DNA from: Lachnospiraceae bacterium
Lineage (GTDB): Bacteria; Bacillota; Clostridia; Lachnospirales; Lachnospiraceae
Length of the DNA stretch: 64,000 nt
Assembly: GCA_015056795.1 (NCBI GenBank)
Contig: SVFO01000003.1
Coordinates: forward strand, 1 to 64,000
Reading direction: 5' to 3'
The number at the start of each line of letters is the position of its first letter. The first letter of the stretch is position 1. The notes beneath the pieces are model-generated. The model was not told the origin of the DNA, made no database searches, and saw only the letters and a list, made by a program, of their open reading frames with translations. The position numbers and the translations under genes were made by a program. Below, piece by piece: positions 58,683 through 64,000 of the stretch.

Positions 58683-58784
58683 AAATCCAACCCTTTGTCC
58701 GCACTACGCGCACTCGTCAAATGTATGGGACGCCGTTTTGTCGATAAAAATATTGTAAGCGAAAATGCCCTCCTGTGCAAGACC

Positions 58785-59216
58785 CTATTTCCACTTAAAC
58801 ACAATGATTCCAAGGATGGCGATGCCCATGCCTATGGCCTTGCGCCACTCAAAGGGCTGCTTTTCCACCTGAAATACTCCCAAAAGCTCCATGCCATAGG
58901 CAACGGCCAGCTGCGATACCACGATCAAAAGAACTGCCTTAGCTGGGCCAAGCATGTCCATGCTCTTGATCACTGTAAAGGTGATCAGCGCTCCCATGAC
59001 ACCGCCAAGCAGCATATACTTCGGCTCGACGGAGAACACCTTGAGAAAGCTTCCTCGCTCCATGCCAAACCATGCACCAATACAGACGATAAATGCCGTC
59101 AGCTGGACAAAGGCGCTTGCAGACCAGATACCCGAGACCTTCGTTACCTGTGTGTTAAAAACCCCCTGAATGCTCATCAGCGCACCAGAAAGCATTGCAA
59201 TCAAAAAACCAGCCAT
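58785..59216 (-). CDS. YdcZ-type DMT transporter protein
   Basis: The protein is 143 residues with five hydrophobic segments (about 2-20, 33-50, 67-85, 92-112 and 125-141). The pattern GFLIAMLSGALMSIQGVFNTQ and GLGP-like turns match the YdcZ (formerly DUF606) half-size branch of the drug/metabolite transporter superfamily. Half-size members usually form dimers; only one copy is present here. The substrate is unknown. GGAGG precedes the ATG at 59216. Confidence 0.85.
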   Translation of the reverse strand: MAGFLIAMLSGALMSIQGVFNTQVTKVSGIWSASAFVQLTAFIVCIGAWFGMERGSFLKVFSVEPKYMLLGGVMGALITFTVIKSMDMLGPAKAVLLIVVSQLAVAYGMELLGVFQVEKQPFEWRKAIGMGIAILGIIVFKWK

Positions 59217-59313
59217 TGCATACTCCTCCTTTTTCTAGGATCAGTATGCCCTGCCTGGTTCTTAATTATTCCTTTTCTTGCAAAGTCTAGCTCTTGATAA
59301 GATTTTGAAATGT

Positions 59314-60690
59314 TTACTCTTCGCCGATCTGCGTAGAAATCTGGCGCTCTAGTTCTCTTAACAGCGGCAGCACCTCTTCACCGCTCCAAACCTTTGCAAA
59401 CAATGCTTCCAGCTGCAACCAGAGGTTTCCGATTTCCATGATCTTCGGAAGGGAAATGCTGTCGGAATATTGATTCGAGAAGATCGTAAGCAAACGATCA
59501 TCCCTGCTTGCCTGAAAGGCCGTCGCCATTTTCCCTGCCTTCGGATAAAGCTCCTTGCTGCAGGTTCTGGTGACATATTCTGCAAAGCGGTTTGCCAAAT
59601 CCTTATGCTCTGAAAAGCCATTGACTGCCATGGCATTGGTCACGGAAAGCGTACGACTCTTTAAGGTCTCACTGATGTCGGGAAGCCTTGCAACGCCATA
59701 GTCATACAGGAAGGTGCCTTCGTTTTTTGCCTCCTCCAGCTGTCTGACAATATCCGTCGTTCCGATGGTGAAAACCAGCCTGCCCTCGATGAAATCCTGC
59801 AGACAGATGTCGCTGCTCGCATTGTCAGGCTCGATAAAGAAAAACTGATTCAGCGTCTGATAGGTGCTTAGGCACTCCATGGTCTCGTCACTGTAGATGT
59901 CAACATTGGTGCTGTCATCTCCGCATTCCCCGCCGACATTCAGGTAATTACCAATGATCCAGTAATTATAAAAGATGTCTGACACGTCCCATTTCATGAC
60001 ACCATCCACGCCCTCAGGCGCATCAAACGTATTTGCAAACATTAATAGTCCTTCTACCGTCAGAGGAATGCCGTTCTCCCCGACGCAGTTCTCCGACCAG
60101 TCACCAGACTCGTCCTCGTCCTCTGTGACGCCCTGCGCAGCCAGAGCCTCACGGTCTGCCTGCTGTCTGACCCACATGTCCAAATAGTCCTTATTGTAAA
60201 CCAAAATACTGGTTTCATAATAGAACGGATAGGCCACCATTTTCAGGTTATAGGTCACGGCGGAAAGCGCCGTCAACGGATACCAAGCCTCATTGACCAT
60301 CCCTGATTCATTCTGAATTTCCGTTGCCAGTCCTGACAGATATGCCTGTCCCAGCTCGTCATTGTTGATGACATAGGCATCGGGCATTTGCTTGTCATGC
60401 ACCATTGTGGCCTCGTAGACATCCTCCAGGAAATTGTAGGTGTTCTTCAAAACGGGGATTACCCTGACACCCTCTGCCTCGCCGAAGCTTACGGCAGCGC
60501 TGCTCAAATAGCTTTCCAGCGCGGGATCCTCATACCAGACATAAATCGTCTCCTTTTTGCTGGTCCAGATGGGCTCTTCCTCCTGCCCTGACTGATTCGG
60601 GAATTGCACCTCGCCCTTCCCTCCCAGGATGACAAGTGACAACATAATAATGGTCAGAAGAATGGAAATCAATCTTCTAGATTCTCGCAT
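59314..60690 (-). CDS. extracellular solute-binding protein
   Basis: This 458-residue protein has an N-terminal signal or anchor (about 7-24, no clear lipobox Cys) and the family 1 binding-protein pattern: TIYVWYEDPALESYLSSAAVSFGEAEGVRVIPV, DAYVINNDELGQAYLSGL, YPLTALSAVTYNLKMVAYPFYYETSILVYNKDYLDMW and TNAMAVNGFSEHKDLANRFAEYV. It would bind a sugar or oligosaccharide at the surface. It begins 3 bases after argD, so it is translated from the arginine operon even though no permease follows. Confidence 0.85.
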   Translation of the reverse strand: MRESRRLISILLTIIMLSLVILGGKGEVQFPNQSGQEEEPIWTSKKETIYVWYEDPALESYLSSAAVSFGEAEGVRVIPVLKNTYNFLEDVYEATMVHDKQMPDAYVINNDELGQAYLSGLATEIQNESGMVNEAWYPLTALSAVTYNLKMVAYPFYYETSILVYNKDYLDMWVRQQADREALAAQGVTEDEDESGDWSENCVGENGIPLTVEGLLMFANTFDAPEGVDGVMKWDVSDIFYNYWIIGNYLNVGGECGDDSTNVDIYSDETMECLSTYQTLNQFFFIEPDNASSDICLQDFIEGRLVFTIGTTDIVRQLEEAKNEGTFLYDYGVARLPDISETLKSRTLSVTNAMAVNGFSEHKDLANRFAEYVTRTCSKELYPKAGKMATAFQASRDDRLLTIFSNQYSDSISLPKIMEIGNLWLQLEALFAKVWSGEEVLPLLRELERQISTQIGEE

Positions 60691-60693
60691 GAA

Positions 60694-61884
60694 TTATTCC
60701 TCGATACATTCTTCTAAGATTTCGATCATTTGATCAACGTCCTTCTCGGTGATTACCAGAGCAGGCACAAAACGAATGATGTTGGGACCTGCGTTGATCA
60801 AGAGCAGACCCTTCTCCAGTGCGCGGTTAATGATGGGACCGACGGGCTGTTCAAACAGAAGGCCCTGCATCAGTCCAATACCGCGATGCTCCTTGATGCA
60901 GGAATGACGGTTCATTACCTCTAAGAGCTTTTTCTCAAGGTAAGGCGCCACGCGATTGACGTTCTCCAAAACGCCAAGCTTCTCGTACTGATCAAATACG
61001 GCAACGGTTGCGGCACATGCCAAAGGATTGCCGCCGTAGGTCGTGCCATGATCGCCAGCCACGAGGGAATTCTGACCAACCTTCTCCGTCATCATGAAGG
61101 CACCCATGGGCACGCCACAGGACAATGCCTTTGCACTCGTCATGACGTCGGGCTTGATGCCATAGCGCTGCCATGCAAACATGGTTCCGGTACGGCCCAT
61201 GCCGCACTGAATCTCATCCAGCATCATGAGAATGTCCTTCTCGTCACAGATCTTACGGATTCCCTCAAGGAATTCCTTCGTTGCGGGCGTCAGTCCTCCT
61301 TCGCCCTGAACAGTCTCCAACAAAATGGCACAGGTCTTATCATTTACCTGATCCAATACGCTCTGCAAATCGTTCATTTGCGCAAAGCGAATGTTGCCGA
61401 TCATAGGCTCAAATGCATCACGATAATGGCTGTTGCCCGTCACGGAGAGCGCGCCCATGGTGCGTCCATGGAAGGAATGCTCTAACGCGATGATCTGATG
61501 ATCCGTCCTGCCGTCCTTTAAGAAGGCGTACTTACGCGCCGTCTTGATGGCACCCTCAATGGCCTCGGCACCAGAATTGGTGAAGAACACGCGATCCATG
61601 CCAGATGCTGCCTTCAGCTTTTTTGCTGCCTCAATGGCAGGCATGTTGTAATAGTAATTGGAGGTGTGGATCAGCTTGTCGATTTGATTTTTCAGCGCAT
61701 CATTATATGCCTTGTTTCCATAGCCCAGCGCGAACACGGCAATGCCAGCCAAAAAATCCAAATATTCCTTACCATTAATGTCATAGAGATGTACGCCCTC
61801 GCCCTTGTCGAGAACGATCTGAAAACGATTATAGGTGTGAAGAAGCAGACTTTCCGCCTCGTCAATATATGCTTTCATGTCCAT
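60694..61884 (-). CDS. argD: acetylornithine aminotransferase
   Basis: ArgD is a PLP-dependent aminotransferase that makes N-acetylornithine from the semialdehyde. The 396 residues include YLDFLAGIAVFALGY, the ligand motif TNSGAEAIEGAIKTARKY, EHSFHGRTMGALSVTGN, MLDEIQCGMGRTGTMFAWQ and the PLP-lysine in TSAKALSCGVPMG. Sequence between enzyme motifs matches the class III family. It is in the order argB-argC-argD on the minus strand and is 3 bases from a solute-binding-protein gene. Confidence 0.95.
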   Translation of the reverse strand: MDMKAYIDEAESLLLHTYNRFQIVLDKGEGVHLYDINGKEYLDFLAGIAVFALGYGNKAYNDALKNQIDKLIHTSNYYYNMPAIEAAKKLKAASGMDRVFFTNSGAEAIEGAIKTARKYAFLKDGRTDHQIIALEHSFHGRTMGALSVTGNSHYRDAFEPMIGNIRFAQMNDLQSVLDQVNDKTCAILLETVQGEGGLTPATKEFLEGIRKICDEKDILMMLDEIQCGMGRTGTMFAWQRYGIKPDVMTSAKALSCGVPMGAFMMTEKVGQNSLVAGDHGTTYGGNPLACAATVAVFDQYEKLGVLENVNRVAPYLEKKLLEVMNRHSCIKEHRGIGLMQGLLFEQPVGPIINRALEKGLLLINAGPNIIRFVPALVITEKDVDQMIEILEECIEE

Positions 61885-61977
61885 ACTGCTTTCCTCCTTT
61901 TGAGAAAATTCATGCCATCAATCTCTTGCCTGTAAAAAGATTGACATACCTAACGTTCCAAGTCATATCCACAAAAA

Positions 61978-62934
61978 CTAAGATAGCATCAAGCCCTTTG
62001 CCTCGTTGCAACCCATTTTAATGTTTAGGCACTGCATGGCAGCACCAGAAGCACCCTTACCCAAATTATCGAATCTGGCCGTAACAAGAATGCGGTCATC
62101 ATTCCCTGTCACATAAATCTGTGCGTCGTCCTTTCCTGACATTGCATTTGCTGCGAAGAAGCCATTTCCCTCTGCCTCACTGCCAAACGGCATCACCTTG
62201 ATAAACTGCTCGCCGTCATAGTACGCTGCATATCTCTTCTGCAGCTCTTCAGGTGTCACCTTCTCCTTGAGAAGGTGCGTGTAAAGGGGAAGTGAAACAA
62301 TCATTCCACTGTAATAATCATCAACAACAGGGGTGAACAAGGGCTCTCTGTCAAGACCGGAGATCAGCTTCATTTCCTTCAGGTGCTTATGCTGCTGCGT
62401 GAGCGCATATTCTCTCGGAGCAAAAAGATCCTGTGTCTTTGCATCGGACTCATAAACCGCAATGGCCTTCTTGCCTGCTCCGCTGTAGCCGGAAAGTGCC
62501 GTCACGTAAACAGGATAATCTGTTCCCATGATTCCCATTTTTACCAGCGGATATACCATCATCATGAAGCCAGACGCATAGCATCCAGGAACGGCAATTC
62601 TCTTGCTGTTTTTAATCTTGTCACGGAAGTCCTTACTCAGCTCAGGAAAACCATAAGCCCACGCAGGATTGGTTCTATGTGCCGTGGAGGTATCAATGAT
62701 GCATACGTGATCATTGTCAGGATTAATCAAACTTACCGCTTCGATGGCAGCTGCATCAGGAAGACAAAGGAAAGCAACATCCGCAGAATTAATCAGCTTT
62801 CTTCTCTCCTCAGGATCCTTTCTGAGCTCTGGATCAATTGTCAAAAGCTCCACGTCATCTCTGACAGCCATGCGCTCGTTAATGCGCAGTCCCGTTGTTC
62901 CTTCACTACCGTCAATAAATATCTTGATACTCAC
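61978..62934 (-). CDS. argC: N-acetyl-gamma-glutamyl-phosphate reductase, type 2
   Basis: ArgC reduces acetylglutamyl phosphate with NADPH. At 318 residues it is of the shorter type 2 form. It begins MSIKIFIDGSEGTTGLRI, has the active-site Cys in AVPGCYASGFMM near residue 116, and SGYSGAGKKAIAVY near 147, with a distant C-terminal pattern IYVTGNDDRILVTARFDNLGKGASG. It lies 93 bases upstream of argD and 108 bases downstream of argB. Confidence 0.95.
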   Translation of the reverse strand: MSIKIFIDGSEGTTGLRINERMAVRDDVELLTIDPELRKDPEERRKLINSADVAFLCLPDAAAIEAVSLINPDNDHVCIIDTSTAHRTNPAWAYGFPELSKDFRDKIKNSKRIAVPGCYASGFMMMVYPLVKMGIMGTDYPVYVTALSGYSGAGKKAIAVYESDAKTQDLFAPREYALTQQHKHLKEMKLISGLDREPLFTPVVDDYYSGMIVSLPLYTHLLKEKVTPEELQKRYAAYYDGEQFIKVMPFGSEAEGNGFFAANAMSGKDDAQIYVTGNDDRILVTARFDNLGKGASGAAMQCLNIKMGCNEAKGLMLS

Positions 62935-63042
62935 GTCATTTCCCTCCTAAGTCAAATCATCACCGCAAATCCACGCGTTGCAAATCTCTGACAACACATT
63001 GGATTTACCGCTCAGGTGCGCTTTCGCCGCTCAACAACAGGA

Positions 63043-63933
63043 TTACGGCTCCACGTTCTCATCATCAGAAATAATTGCCGTGCCAACGCCCTTTCTCGTA
63101 AAGATCTCAAGGAGCAGGCAGTGCGGAATTCTTCCGTCCAAAATATGCACGCGGTTAACGCCATTCTTGATGGCTGAGGTGCAGTTTGCAAGCTTAGGAA
63201 GCATGCCACCGCCAATGTAGCCGCCATTGATCAGCTCATCAGCCTCCGTTGCAGTCAGTCTGCCGATGAAGGAGGACTTATCATTAAAGTCACGGTACAG
63301 GCCCTCAACGTCCGTGAGGAATACCAGCTTGTCAGCGCCAACTGCCTTTGCGATTGCGCAGGCTGCGTCATCTGCGTTGATGTTATAGGTCTGGAACTGA
63401 TCGTCCAGACCGATGGGTGCCACGATGGGAAGGAAATCCTTCTCCAGCATGTCGTAAAGCACCTTGGGATCTACCTTCGTAATATCGCCTACGAAGCCGA
63501 TGTCCTGTCCGTCAGAATACTTCTTCTCTACCTGAAGCAGACCACCGTCCTTACCGCTGATGCCGACTGCCTTAACGCCAAGCTCCTGCACCATAGTCAC
63601 GAGCTGCTTGTTCACCTTGCCAAGCACCATCTCAGCGATCTCCATGGTCTCTGCATCGGTCACGCGAAGGCCGTTCACAAACTTCGCTTCCTTGCCGACC
63701 TTGCCAACCCATCTGCTGATCTCCTTGCCGCCGCCATGAACAATGATGGGCTTAAAGCCAACCAGCTTCAGGAGCGTTACGTCCTTAATGACATTCTTCT
63801 GCAACTCCTCGTTGCTCATGGCACTTCCGCCATACTTTACAACGATGATCTTTCGATTGAACTTTTGAATATAAGGCAGCGCCTCAATCAGCACCTCCGC
63901 CTTCTGCAAAACCTGCTCCATATCCTTTTCCAT
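63043..63933 (-). CDS. argB: acetylglutamate kinase
   Basis: ArgB phosphorylates N-acetylglutamate. The likely start is 63933 ([20 protein letters not shown], 296 residues) after GGAGAGG. Family motifs are [51 protein letters not shown] and the ATP-binding segment [11 protein letters not shown]. The C-terminal [27 protein letters not shown] is typical of arginine-feedback-sensitive forms. It is the first arg gene visible; upstream genes lie outside the window. Confidence 0.96.
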   Translation of the reverse strand: MEKDMEQVLQKAEVLIEALPYIQKFNRKIIVVKYGGSAMSNEELQKNVIKDVTLLKLVGFKPIIVHGGGKEISRWVGKVGKEAKFVNGLRVTDAETMEIAEMVLGKVNKQLVTMVQELGVKAVGISGKDGGLLQVEKKYSDGQDIGFVGDITKVDPKVLYDMLEKDFLPIVAPIGLDDQFQTYNINADDAACAIAKAVGADKLVFLTDVEGLYRDFNDKSSFIGRLTATEADELINGGYIGGGMLPKLANCTSAIKNGVNRVHILDGRIPHCLLLEIFTRKGVGTAIISDDENVEP

Positions 63934-63957
63934 GTCGTCTATCCTCTCCATTTCAAA

Positions 63958-64000
63958 TTAATTAACCATGTAAAGCGCTCCATATTCTCTCGGGTGAAAG
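63958..64000 (-). CDS. partial C-terminus of an upstream gene
   Basis: A minus-strand frame enters from the window edge and ends at 63958 after FHPREYGALYMVN. It lies 24 bases upstream of argB, on the same strand, which is the position of an operon partner. Only 13 residues are visible and I do not recognise the family. Confidence 0.3.
   Translation of the reverse strand, partial: FHPREYGALYMVN

Overview
The window looks like chromosome from a Lachnospiraceae-type member of the Clostridia (anaerobic Firmicutes). Reasons: strong AGGAGG-type ribosome binding sites, sigma-A promoters with 17-18 bp spacers, an oxygen-sensitive class III ribonucleotide reductase (nrdD), radA and clpC side by side, many lipoproteins and two-component systems, and small proteins of a clostridial kind. 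The genus cannot be fixed from the sequence alone. Most genes lie on the minus strand. I see no prophage, no insertion sequence with a transposase, and no CRISPR array.

Layout. 1-3.5 kb: tRNA-Trp with its own promoter and terminator, then three unrecognised minus-strand genes, a decayed von Willebrand A gene and a small zinc-ribbon gene. 3.7-12.2 kb: a LytTR regulator with an NTF2-like front domain, HU, an SCP2-like protein, radA, a small conserved protein, clpC preceded by a GntR/YtrA-type repressor, and an SH3-domain membrane protein. 12.2-16.2 kb: purine genes purE-purM-purN-purD. 16.3-24 kb: a large M29-like aminopeptidase, small membrane proteins, pyrE and a heterodimeric ABC exporter. 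24-32 kb (plus strand): a polyamine cluster (speA, a metalloprotease-like lipoprotein, speE, speB, carboxynorspermidine synthase, nspC) behind a long structured leader that ends in a terminator. 32.3-34.3 kb: BlaR/BlaI-type regulators with an evident operator-promoter. 34.4-44.1 kb: pyrF, an acyltransferase, nrdD with two NrdR boxes, a TPR lipoprotein, mscL, holA and a 705-residue protein with a TerD-like tail. 44.2-50.3 kb: a tRNA gene in permuted order, a solute-binding-like lipoprotein, a VanR/VanS-like pair and a DUF4037-type protein. 50.4-58.7 kb: a short-chain dehydrogenase, an orphan MshEN domain, then comEC, a GerMN lipoprotein, a sensor kinase and response regulator, and comEA. 58.8-64 kb: a YdcZ-type transporter, a solute-binding protein and argD-argC-argB.

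How the genes fit together. Arginine made through argB/argC/argD can be decarboxylated by SpeA to agmatine, which SpeB hydrolyses to putrescine. The window then carries both aminopropyltransferase (SpeE) and carboxynorspermidine (synthase plus NspC) genes. The pur and pyr genes serve nucleotide synthesis and nrdD reduces the ribonucleotides. The comEA and comEC DNA-uptake genes bracket a two-component system.

The least expected signals are non-coding. (1) At 44.2 kb a promoter drives a tRNA-Asp-like gene whose 3' portion precedes its 5' portion, with the two acceptor strands separated by only three bases. Rejoined, the halves give exactly 73 nucleotides. (2) Two copies of a long palindromic element (15.2 and 20.0 kb) and a third, unrelated palindrome (54.5 kb) sit between genes; the arms of the first two change together so that pairing is kept. 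(3) The leader before speA has its own promoter, several hairpins and an intrinsic terminator 26 bases before the start codon. (4) Five helically phased repeats lie upstream of the gntR-clpC pair.
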